From Craspedostauros australis (taxonomy: Eukaryota; Bacillariophyta; Bacillariophyceae; Mastogloiales; Achnanthaceae): 64,000 nt of DNA. Made by a program: the position numbers and the translations under genes. Below are positions 54,346-63,179 of this stretch, in pieces; position 1 is the first letter of the stretch; each line of letters begins with the position of its first letter. The notes beneath the pieces were generated by a model, which saw nothing but the letters and a program-made list of their open reading frames with translations, made no database searches and was not told the origin of the DNA. The stretch lies in the NCBI GenBank assembly GCA_026770025.1, contig JAMXDE010000020.1, positions 62,001 through 126,000 of the forward strand. Reading direction: 5' to 3'.

Positions 54346-57300
54346 ATGTCGGGCTATCCACCTGGCGGCCAGTTCGAGGAGAATGAAAACAGCGCCATCG
54401 AGAGGCGGCTGCAGGAGGAGTTCCGCGTGCGACAGGCCAACTCTGGCAGGGTGCCTGGGGCCTTGGCCTTTGCACCAAGGGCGGCGGATCAGAACTTCAT
54501 GACATCGCTGATGGCAGAATCAGCAGCCACCTCCTCCAATCCCTACTACGCTCGTCAGGTTTCGGCGGCAGCTGCCGGGGCTGCATCAAGTCCTTACTAC
54601 TCGCACCCAGGTGCGCTGGCTCAGCCACCGGGCGCGCCCGTGGGGTACGGCGCCAGCGATGCCGTCACAGCCACTCTCTACGCTCACCGCACAGCCGCGC
54701 AGTACGGATACGCCACGGCAGCATCCGCAGCGAATGCGGCTGCCGTGGAGCGGGCGTATGGGTACGGTGCCGTGCCCTCGGCGCGTGATCTTTACTCACA
54801 GCACTTCGCTCACCCTTCCCAGGAGATGTCAGTCCTGGATCGAGCGGCTGCCTACAACGCTCAGCAACGTCAGGCGGAGCAGCAAAGTCTGATGCAGCAA
54901 CAGCAGCAGCAACAACAACAACAACAGGCGCAGGCACAACAAGCGCAGCAGCAACAACAACAACAACAATCAGGTGTTGGCGCGAAACCACCCGCGGCTG
55001 GGCAGGGGCAGGCCATGTCCTTCGTCCAAAATCAGACATCGCCTCCGCCAAAGCAATCGCCCCGATCGCAGCAGCCGGCAGGTGGCACCCCCAAGCCGGT
55101 TGTTCGGTTGGCACCGACCATCAAGTCGACGAAGAAGTCCACGCCGTCCAAAACGACTCCAAAGAAGCCGGCGCCGACGGTCACGGCAGTCAGCGCGAGG
55201 AGAAAGAAAGAGCAGGAAGATCTGGACAACAAGCGATGGTTCTCTGGATGCGTCCCGCTGGGATTGGACGATGACAAGTACTGGCTGTCAGAGCTGCAGG
55301 TGTACTTGCGTTCCAGCTTCGCGGAGTCATTCGGCGCGACGGAGGAAGATATCGCAGCTCCCATGCACGGAAGGAACAAGCCCATCGCCCTGGGACAGGT
55401 CGGCATACGCTGCATGCATTGCAAACGTAAGTTGCCATCCTCTGTAGCGTTGCTTTGTGTCTGGTATACACCATCTTGTTCGCTTGCGATTCCAATGCAT
55501 TGCAACGGTCATCTCGCCATCCTCTTCTTCTCGATCCATCGCTCGTCTTGGTACTGCTCGTTGCTCAATTGTTATGCGTGTTTGATGTCACCCTCTCTCA
55601 CCCCCAACCCTATTCCATGCAACGCTCAATTCAATCCAATACAATCCAATACAATCCCGCTCTTACCTCAATTCACCTTAAATTTCATTCCTCGTCACGC
55701 AACCGCAGACGAAAACCCCGCAGAGCGTGGACAGCAGGCAACTAGCTACCCGAGCCTGATCAGTGGCATCTACAACTCGGTCCAGCAGATGCTTCGTCTT
55801 CACTTGGATTGCTGCCAATCCATGCCGCCAGACGTCCGCCTGAAGATCGAGCAGCTCAAGCTCTCCAGCTCAAGCCGTGGTGGTCGCAAGCAGTACTGGA
55901 TCGATTCGGCGAAGCGTCTTGGGCTCGTCGACACTCCGCACGGCATCCACTTCGGCCGCGACCCGCATGGTCCCCTACCACCACTCTCGGGTCCATCCGT
56001 TAACTCGAAGGAAGGCCGCAAGAAGAAGGAAAACGAAACCAAGGGCGCGTCGCCAGGCACGATCCCAGAGACTAGCCCGAGTAGCCCGGAAGAAAAGGCG
56101 GAAGCCGAGGCGGACACCCTGCCACCGATACCGCAAGTTGAGGAGCGCCCGCTGGTCTTTCCGGAGGACAAGCCGCTCATTTCGGACTACCTGTACCTCA
56201 CCCTGGAGCAAATGAGCCCGTGCGTCCTCATGGAGGCTGATCGTGTTGGGTGCTACAAAACGAGAAAGGTTGGATTTCCTGGACTGGCATGCAAGCACTG
56301 CGTCGGCCAGGCAGGCTGTGGGCGGTACTTCCCAGCCTCGGAAGCCTCATTGTCCCAAACAACGACATCGCAAACCATCATGAATCACGTGCGCAACTGC
56401 AGACGCTGCCCCATCGAGATCAGAGAGAACCTCGAGATCATGAAGCGAGCCCGCATGGGACCTGACGGCAAGCGAGCCGACAAGCCGAAGCATGGAGGCC
56501 GCAAAGTCTTCTTCCACCGCCTTTGGTGCAGAATCCAGGGCCTCCCCATGGAGGACGGCAAGGGCGAACCGAAGGAGAAGAAGAAGCGCAAGATCAAGAC
56601 ACCCACGAAGAAGAGCCCCAAGAAGAAGGCAGTCCCTGTTGACAAGAACAAGGCCAAGGCGGAGGAGAGCAGCAGCCCGCCGAAGAAGCAGAAGGTTGTC
56701 GCGAAACCAGCCCGAGTGGAATCGAGTGATGATACCTCCGACAGTGAACGAGCCTCAGGCGATAGCAGTGAAGAAGACGCCGATCGCAAGTCGAAATCCA
56801 AGTCGGCAACATCGAAAGCGTCGTCTGTCTCGGCTGCTGCTGCAGCGGCCGCAAAACCCAGCCAGCGCCCGTGGTGCGAAGGATGCGTCACGCTCACGAA
56901 GACCGACGATTCAGCCTGGTTGTCGGAGATGCAGAGATTTGCGCGAAGTGAATTGGTCGAGGTTTTCAGCTTTTCGGAGACTGACACGCTGCATGGATAC
57001 AACAGTCGCAAGGAACCGGCCATCGGTCAGGTTGGAATTCGATGTGCGTATTGCAAGACGTTGCCGCCAGAACAACGATCATCGGGCGGTCTGGTCTTCC
57101 CGGACTCCTTGTCTGCCATCAACAGCAAGCTCGTGGACATGATACGCCTGCATTTCCCATCCTGTCCAGGCATGCCCGCTGACAAGAAGGAGACCTTCAA
57201 GTCGCTGCGAAACTTCGGAAGCAAGGCCCTGGATGATAGGTACCAGTACTGGATTGACTCTGCCCGAGACATCGGACTGAGTGCAGTTCCGCCTGGAGGG

Positions 57301-58185
57301 CAGGGTGTCGGCTGGGGCATCTCCTTCCGACGCGATCCGTTGGAGCCGAGTCCCAGCGACGATCTCGAGAGGGAGAAGGAGACAGGCGAATACCCGGAGC
57401 TCGACAAAAATTGCCTCGTGCGTCCGGAAGATAGAGACACATGCACGGACGAAGTTCTGCTCCTGATGCGTCAGGTCCAGCCGTGCACGTTCCAAAAGCG
57501 AGATCGTCGCGTCGGCCCCGGACCACGCGGTCGCGATCGCGTCATCGGATTCCCAGGGTTGTGCTGCAAGTGGTGCGCGAACAAAACCAACATCGGCCGT
57601 TACTTCCCCGTCTCGACGAAAAACTTGACAGTCAACACGTCGAATTCTTTGCTGACGCATCTCACCACATGTAGCCGCTGCCCGGAGACCATCAAGGCAT
57701 CATTGGCGTTCCTTGCCCATCGCAGCATCCTGCAGAAGGCAAAGATCAGCGGCTGCTGGAAGACCACATTCTTCAAGAAGATCTGGGAACGCCTCCACGT
57801 CGAACGGACATGGAGCGAGGATAAGGGTAAGGGCAAAGACGGCAAGGCCAAAGACGGCAAGGCCAAAACCAAGGACGATGCATCTGCGACAGCTTCCAAC
57901 AAAACGGGCGCCAACGGTACGCCAACCAAAGATGGCAAGGCCGATGGAAAGGCCAAGGGCGATCCCAATGACGAAGATATGGGTGAGGGGATGAATGCGC
58001 TCATCAAGGCCGCTGCCATCTGGCTCACCGAGGAAGATCAGGCGACTGATGCAACACGAGGCGTCACTCGATCACGCAGTCGCCCTACAAGTGCCAGCGC
58101 GAAACGATCGGCCACTGTGACGCCAAGATCCAAATCGAGGGGCTCCAGCCTCACGTCCGGAAAGCGAAGGCGTGTGCATTTTTAA
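54346..58185 (+). CDS. Duplicated zinc-module protein (BED-like CCHC), two exons
   Basis: Exons 54346-55426 and 55709-58185 give 1,185 residues. The N-terminus is Ala/Tyr-rich with a long Gln run (near 185-205). Two copies of a paired module follow. Module A has QVGIRCxxC...SGIYN/SAINS...LHxxC, then QYWIDSA and GIHFGRDP/GISFRRDP. Module B has an LVxPEDxxL opening, GFPGLxCKxC, GRYFP and HxxxCxRCP. The CxxC...HxxxC spacing of B resembles BED-type DNA-binding fingers. Between the copies lies a Lys/Ser-rich basic linker with nuclear-signal-like clusters, and a Lys-rich KAKDGKAK tail ends in Arg/Ser. This module pair recurs in diatom predicted proteins as I remember them, without known function. 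The intron (282 nt) has no in-frame stop. Confidence 0.8.
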   Translation: MSGYPPGGQFEENENSAIERRLQEEFRVRQANSGRVPGALAFAPRAADQNFMTSLMAESAATSSNPYYARQVSAAAAGAASSPYYSHPGALAQPPGAPVGYGASDAVTATLYAHRTAAQYGYATAASAANAAAVERAYGYGAVPSARDLYSQHFAHPSQEMSVLDRAAAYNAQQRQAEQQSLMQQQQQQQQQQQAQAQQAQQQQQQQQSGVGAKPPAAGQGQAMSFVQNQTSPPPKQSPRSQQPAGGTPKPVVRLAPTIKSTKKSTPSKTTPKKPAPTVTAVSARRKKEQEDLDNKRWFSGCVPLGLDDDKYWLSELQVYLRSSFAESFGATEEDIAAPMHGRNKPIALGQVGIRCMHCKRKLPSSVALLCVWYTPSCSLAIPMHCNGHLAILFFSIHRSSWYCSLLNCYACLMSPSLTPNPIPCNAQFNPIQSNTIPLLPQFTLNFIPRHATADENPAERGQQATSYPSLISGIYNSVQQMLRLHLDCCQSMPPDVRLKIEQLKLSSSSRGGRKQYWIDSAKRLGLVDTPHGIHFGRDPHGPLPPLSGPSVNSKEGRKKKENETKGASPGTIPETSPSSPEEKAEAEADTLPPIPQVEERPLVFPEDKPLISDYLYLTLEQMSPCVLMEADRVGCYKTRKVGFPGLACKHCVGQAGCGRYFPASEASLSQTTTSQTIMNHVRNCRRCPIEIRENLEIMKRARMGPDGKRADKPKHGGRKVFFHRLWCRIQGLPMEDGKGEPKEKKKRKIKTPTKKSPKKKAVPVDKNKAKAEESSSPPKKQKVVAKPARVESSDDTSDSERASGDSSEEDADRKSKSKSATSKASSVSAAAAAAAKPSQRPWCEGCVTLTKTDDSAWLSEMQRFARSELVEVFSFSETDTLHGYNSRKEPAIGQVGIRCAYCKTLPPEQRSSGGLVFPDSLSAINSKLVDMIRLHFPSCPGMPADKKETFKSLRNFGSKALDDRYQYWIDSARDIGLSAVPPGGQGVGWGISFRRDPLEPSPSDDLEREKETGEYPELDKNCLVRPEDRDTCTDEVLLLMRQVQPCTFQKRDRRVGPGPRGRDRVIGFPGLCCKWCANKTNIGRYFPVSTKNLTVNTSNSLLTHLTTCSRCPETIKASLAFLAHRSILQKAKISGCWKTTFFKKIWERLHVERTWSEDKGKGKDGKAKDGKAKTKDDASATASNKTGANGTPTKDGKADGKAKGDPNDEDMGEGMNALIKAAAIWLTEEDQATDATRGVTRSRSRPTSASAKRSATVTPRSKSRGSSLTSGKRRRVHF
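55427..55708 (+). other. Stop-free intron of length divisible by three
   Basis: Donor AAAC|GTAAGT and acceptor AACCGCAG|ACG. Splicing restores a module A sequence (RCMHCKHENPAERG) parallel to that of the second copy (RCAYCKTLPPEQRS). Retention would keep the frame open and insert 94 residues right behind the CxxC pair. Confidence 0.8.
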
Positions 58186-58862
58186 GCTTAGCAAGCGAGA
58201 GCACTTTGCGATTCGTACTTGTATGTGTGGCAGGGGGCAAGGAACGCACACCAAGGGCAATGCAATTCTATGCTACACATAGGTTCATGGGTACATACGA
58301 GTACGGATGAAGAAGATGGGAGACGGGAGAACAGAGCACAACGGCACAACGGCACGATGTACGAGTAGGCAAGGCTTCAATGCCTCACATACATGCGAGA
58401 TGCAATGTTTTACGCAAGATCAGAGATGGGGCGCCAGGGGGAGGGAGGGAGATGGCATCGGGAACTTTTGCATCCAGAATACACCGGGAAGACATGCATA
58501 TCAGCACAGCAGTGCTACTCGTAGTAGGAGTACCAATTAATAGGCTGCAACAAACAGCAACAGCAACAACTACAGGAAGGAAAGTGCTCGGGTAAAGACG
58601 CTAATGTTAGCGGCCATTTTCACTACTCCCACTCTCTGACTTTTTGTTCATGCATCCAATTAAATTCAGCATCAAAAGCCGTGGTCAGGGTAGAGATGCA
58701 TGGCAATTTGAGTTCTTGACAGATTCGATGTTATTACTCCATGTTTTGCGCCCCGTTGCGTTGCGTACAGAGTGTAGAGTTCTACCGTTCCAGTAGCACG
58801 TGTCCTGATGCTGCTGTTGCCTCTTCGCTCTGCGCGTTTCCGTGTTCCGAAATGCTGCGCAG
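58186..58862. other. Convergent intergenic gap with three octamers
   Basis: 677 nt between two stop codons. TACGAGTA at 58296-58303 and 58360-58367 and TACTCGTA at 58516-58523 cluster here. No gene seen. Confidence 0.5.
58296..58523. repeat. Cluster of TACTCGTA/TACGAGTA octamers
   Basis: Three exact copies within 228 nt. Exact copies elsewhere in the window are at 6951, 7367, 13973, 18543, 20577, 24406, 32018 and 41168. All are outside predicted host coding sequence. Confidence 0.6.
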
Positions 58863-61800
58863 TCAAGTTGCATGTTGGAGATCGATGGAGATCTCTTGAG
58901 TCAATCGTTGCAAGGCTCTGTTGCGGGTAGTTTCCTTGATGATACTGCGGACAAGTTCGGTGCGATCCAATTGCAAGATGTCAGGCGCTGGATTCAACCA
59001 CCAGCAAAGATAGTCAGAGCTGATCGTCGGCCGCGTGCCACTGCCACTGCCACTGCCACCGCGACCACCGACGCCCTCTTTGGTCTCCGTTTGCATCGCT
59101 TCGTCATCATTATCATCATCATCACCGCCATCGTCGCTGACGCGAGTACGACCGAGCAACATATCCGCCAGCACACGAATCTGCGTTTCATGGCTCCCCG
59201 CAGCCAGAATCTTCGAATACATCCCCAACCAGAACTGGAACTCCGTCTTGGATCCCAGGCAAACAGCACATGCCATGCGATCTTCGCAGTGTGCACGCGT
59301 CACATAGTCCGACAAGGATGCATCCATCACACGGCCGAATCCAGGCTGCTGCTGCTGCTGTTGTTCGCGTCGGTTCTTTCGCTTCATGCCCCGCATCATG
59401 GATGTCAGCGTGCCTGTGCGCACGGCATGTTCGTAGCTCGCCAATTCGTCCATGCCCTGCTGCTGTTGTTGATGTTCCTGAATGTTGCTGGTCATCTTCT
59501 TCGTCTTCCGTGGGACTGTGGTGTAAAAGTCGGACAGCACGAATCGACCATCTGCAGCACGAATCCAGAGCTCGGCATCTTCCAAATACACGAAGGCTTG
59601 CACAGACCCACCAGCACCAGCGTTTGCTGCGTTGGAAGAGCTGTTGTTTGCGCCGATCGTTCCCCCCATTCGGTTTTGATGCATGCTTCCATTGGGACCT
59701 GGCTTGCGCTTCGTTGGACCAAGCGAGAGCAGCAAGAGCAAGCGTCCTGTGGTGGTGATCTGGATGCGCGCGAGCTTGGGCAGAACGTTGGGTGGCAAAC
59801 CTGCTGAGAGCGTGACGTGATTCATCGGTGTGCGAAGACTGCCCTTGAACAGTCGTTTGAGCTTGGGCAGAATCTGATGCACCACGAAATCTCCATCCGC
59901 TGTCACCACAAGAATGTCTGAGGATTTGGCACGCTTGTCACCTTCACCATTGGCTCCAACAAGAGCTCCAGCTGCTGTTGGCGTTATTGAGTCGCGATCA
60001 ATCTCTGTTTGTCTGATCTGCAACGACACGACGGGTGCGCCGTAAATGAATGGTGGGTGAGATCGAAAGGCGACGCCGCTGCACCATCCCGTGGATGGAG
60101 ACGTGCCATACAGCTGGACAGAGCCATCGGTCGTTCCAACTGCCAGAAAATCGTGACAAGCTGCAACAGCAGAGCATGAGGCGCCGACCATTTGATCCTT
60201 CCATTTGGCCTTGCCGTCTTGCGTGATGGCCACGGTGGTGCATGAGATTGAAGCGTTGGATGACGGCAATGCCGCACTGGAGGATGACCCCGTCATGGAT
60301 TGAAGTGCGTTGGTGCACTCCACCACAAATCGTGATTCTGAGTTGCGAACGGGGAGGTCGATGGAATGCACGCGGCTCGTGCTGATTGGGATCTGCGGCG
60401 CCGCAACGTACTCAGCAGGACCTCCCACCACAGTTCGCGCTGGCATCGCATTCGCATTGGCGTTGGCTGTTGCATGGGCTGCTGCAGCTGCAGCCGCAGC
60501 CGACTGCGTATGTGCTGCGGATTCATGCTGCTGTTGCTGCTGCGTGCTGGTTGGATCGGTCGCCGCCGATGAAAGTTTGTTGTTGCGTTGCTTGGTGGCC
60601 GCATCAGCGCTGTTGGCAGCCTCCTGCACAGCATCCATGGCTGCGTGCAGAGGGTCCTTGCGGGCCTTCTTTGCGGCTGAATTGCCAATAGCGTCCGCAT
60701 CGCTGTTGGTGCCTCCCGGCGCACCTGAACCATCATTGGATTGTTGCTGTTGCTGAATGTCCCCATCCAGGACTTCGTCTTCGATGCCAATGAGGACAGG
60801 TCGAATGCGCTTCTTGCCACCCTGCGATTGACTCACGTGCTGGTTGGCCACGACTTGATCCGTTGTCATGGGTACGTTGTTGGTTCTGCTGGGCGAGACT
60901 GGTCTCATCGGCACCTGATCCAGGTCTCCATCGCCATCATCGTCACGCGCGTCGTTCTCCATGGTCATTTGGAAGGGATTCTCGATCAACCGCGGGGCCG
61001 CATTTTCGCCCACGAAGAGACGTCGGCCGTTGGACTCGATCGGGTTGATACCGTAACGCAATTCGAAGATGCGTCCGCGATCGGTGTCGTTGAGGATGGG
61101 CCCAATTTCATCCGGCACCTCGAAGCGCAGTGCGACGACCTGTCCGTCCAGCATGGAGACAATGAGAGCCAGCGCATTGTCTTGCAACCGTCCCCACGCG
61201 ATGTCGGTGATGGTCGATCTGGTCTTGGAGCATTTGAGCTTGAACACTGGTCTGGTTCGTTTCGTGCTCCAAACCGTGAGGAATCCGCTCCTGTCACCGA
61301 GTGCCAGCAGCGTGGCGTATTCAGGTTCGTCGTCGATGCCCTTGTCATCCGACTGCCCCTTCTTGCGTGCGTCGAGCAGATGGGGACAGTGCCGACTGGC
61401 GACGACGGGCTGCTTGTGTCCAACCAGGCTGGCGGCTCCCGACGCGCCCGATTTGGATCCGCTGACGGCCCAGCCATCGCGCGAAATCATGGATGCGACG
61501 TGCTTGTTCTTGACGACGGCATTGGTGGTGCAGATGTAGGATCCGTCCGTGCACCAGGACAGCCGTCGGAAGAGCGTTTGGCTAGAGAGACCGTAGGTGC
61601 TGCTGTCCTCGCCCCATCGCCGGAATATTCCGGAGTTGGCATCGATGCGTCGTTCCAGACCCCAGTCATCGTGCGCTCTCCAAATGCAGACGCAGGGATC
61701 GTCGCCGCTGCTGGCCAGGTAGGTGCCCGCTGGATCGAAGGTGACACCTTTGACGGTGGAGGAGTGTATCTGATGGCCGAGGATCTTGTACGGACTGCAG

Positions 61801-63179
61801 AGGATATTGTCGTGCGTGACGCGTCCCGTTTGGGTGGCAAGATCGGTGAGCTTCCAAACGATGATGGGCGCGTTGGAGTCGAGGGAGCAGCTGACCAGGT
61901 GAGAATCGTCGGGTGCCCATGCCAGGCCGACGACATCGAGGGAATGGCCACGACAAAGCTTGATGCGCGTCCAGTGTTCGACGTGATTTTGGTCGGTCAT
62001 GTTGCCAGAGATGGATGAGGAGTGCTTGGCCTGCGTGTAGATGCAGACCACGGAATCATCGCCCGCGCTTGCAAGGAACTTTCCGTTGTTGGAAAATCTG
62101 ACAGACAACACGGAGGATCCAGTGTGGGCCGACAGGGTGCAGAGCAAACGATGCCGACGGTAGCGATCGTTGGCATTGTTGGTGCTGTGACTTCTGGAAG
62201 TGCGCTTGCTGGAGGCCTGTGACGGGGATTGGCTGTTCGGTTGCTGATCCTTGGTGGGTGTTGACTTGGACGGTGATACGTCCATGCTGTCATCTGTTGC
62301 TGCGCTGGCGTTGGTGCCGGCATTCGCCTTGCCGTCTGCATTTGGCTTCTTTTTGCTTCGAACCAAACTGGTCAGATCATGCACGCCATCATCTTCCTGC
62401 TGACTGGAACTGTCCCTGGTAACGCTGTTGCGTGGTTCCTTGTCACCACCGTTGCCATTGCTGTGGCTGTGACTGTGACTGTTGTTGCTGTTGTCGCTGT
62501 CACTGTCCGCACTGCTGCTGCCATCACTGGATCCGCTGCCGTTGTCGCTGATGCTGGCATCTTCGCCTGACTGATTGCTTTCATCGGAGGCCGATTCGCC
62601 GCTGCTTTCGTACTTCCCATCTTCGTCGTACCATGATCCGCGTTGCTTTCTCCTGCGCGATGCCAGTTGTTTGTTGCCGTTGTTTTTGTTACTGTTGCTG
62701 TCTTTGTCCTTTTGCTGCCGTGATTGTTGCTGAGAGGTCGAGGGGGCATCAACATCAACATCAGCCTTCGCAGCTTGGCGCTTCGAGCGGCGCGTCTGCA
62801 AGGGAAAGAGCTGACTTGAGTTCCACAGACGGACCTTGCCGTCACCTCCACCAGTGGCGAACTTGGAGCCATCGGGATGGAAGTCGATGCTGTACATGGC
62901 GCACTTCTGCGTGGATGCTCCTGCTCCTGCTCCGCCGCCGTTGAAGCCACCACCTCCAAGACCTTCCAACAGAGACAGGGATTCTCTCGCTCGCAACGCG
63001 CTGCTGTGTCTGTGAGACGATGAGGCACCATTGCCGTTTCCGTTGCTTCCGCCATTCGCATTGCCTGAAGCCGATCCAGACGATCCGTCCGTGCCAATGA
63101 GGTTGCTGGTTTGGGATGACCCTGACGGACCATCATTGTTGTAATGGGCAACCCATAAAGGTACCTCCGCGACCACCAT
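58863..63179 (-). CDS. HIRA: Histone chaperone HIRA
   Basis: The replication-independent H3.3-H4 chaperone, 1,438 residues in one exon. The N-terminal WD40 propeller is recognisable: SIDFHPDGSKFATGGGDGKV (near 95), VRFSNNGKFLASAGDDSVV (near 360), GLAWAPDDSHLVSCSLDS and VTFDPAGTYLASSGDDPCV. A low-complexity insert of about 200 residues (Ser, Asn, Asp) separates blades 1 and 2. The B-domain that docks ASF1 is present as GGKKRIRPVLIG (near 790). A Gln/Ala linker leads to the Hira domain (near 990 on), HDFLAVGTTDGSVQLYG, and the C-terminus has TRAHCEDRMACAVCLGSKTE and FWLGMYSKILAAG. It is longer than the animal protein (about 1,000) because of disordered inserts. Confidence 0.92.
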   Translation of the reverse strand: MVVAEVPLWVAHYNNDGPSGSSQTSNLIGTDGSSGSASGNANGGSNGNGNGASSSHRHSSALRARESLSLLEGLGGGGFNGGGAGAGASTQKCAMYSIDFHPDGSKFATGGGDGKVRLWNSSQLFPLQTRRSKRQAAKADVDVDAPSTSQQQSRQQKDKDSNSNKNNGNKQLASRRRKQRGSWYDEDGKYESSGESASDESNQSGEDASISDNGSGSSDGSSSADSDSDNSNNSHSHSHSNGNGGDKEPRNSVTRDSSSQQEDDGVHDLTSLVRSKKKPNADGKANAGTNASAATDDSMDVSPSKSTPTKDQQPNSQSPSQASSKRTSRSHSTNNANDRYRRHRLLCTLSAHTGSSVLSVRFSNNGKFLASAGDDSVVCIYTQAKHSSSISGNMTDQNHVEHWTRIKLCRGHSLDVVGLAWAPDDSHLVSCSLDSNAPIIVWKLTDLATQTGRVTHDNILCSPYKILGHQIHSSTVKGVTFDPAGTYLASSGDDPCVCIWRAHDDWGLERRIDANSGIFRRWGEDSSTYGLSSQTLFRRLSWCTDGSYICTTNAVVKNKHVASMISRDGWAVSGSKSGASGAASLVGHKQPVVASRHCPHLLDARKKGQSDDKGIDDEPEYATLLALGDRSGFLTVWSTKRTRPVFKLKCSKTRSTITDIAWGRLQDNALALIVSMLDGQVVALRFEVPDEIGPILNDTDRGRIFELRYGINPIESNGRRLFVGENAAPRLIENPFQMTMENDARDDDGDGDLDQVPMRPVSPSRTNNVPMTTDQVVANQHVSQSQGGKKRIRPVLIGIEDEVLDGDIQQQQQSNDGSGAPGGTNSDADAIGNSAAKKARKDPLHAAMDAVQEAANSADAATKQRNNKLSSAATDPTSTQQQQQHESAAHTQSAAAAAAAAHATANANANAMPARTVVGGPAEYVAAPQIPISTSRVHSIDLPVRNSESRFVVECTNALQSMTGSSSSAALPSSNASISCTTVAITQDGKAKWKDQMVGASCSAVAACHDFLAVGTTDGSVQLYGTSPSTGWCSGVAFRSHPPFIYGAPVVSLQIRQTEIDRDSITPTAAGALVGANGEGDKRAKSSDILVVTADGDFVVHQILPKLKRLFKGSLRTPMNHVTLSAGLPPNVLPKLARIQITTTGRLLLLLSLGPTKRKPGPNGSMHQNRMGGTIGANNSSSNAANAGAGGSVQAFVYLEDAELWIRAADGRFVLSDFYTTVPRKTKKMTSNIQEHQQQQQGMDELASYEHAVRTGTLTSMMRGMKRKNRREQQQQQQPGFGRVMDASLSDYVTRAHCEDRMACAVCLGSKTEFQFWLGMYSKILAAGSHETQIRVLADMLLGRTRVSDDGGDDDDNDDEAMQTETKEGVGGRGGSGSGSGTRPTISSDYLCWWLNPAPDILQLDRTELVRSIIKETTRNRALQRLTQEISIDLQHAT

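Noticed and set aside
60741-62018. 425-codon plus-strand frame
   Set aside because: It lies wholly antisense to the HIRA gene, and its product has no domain-like pattern.
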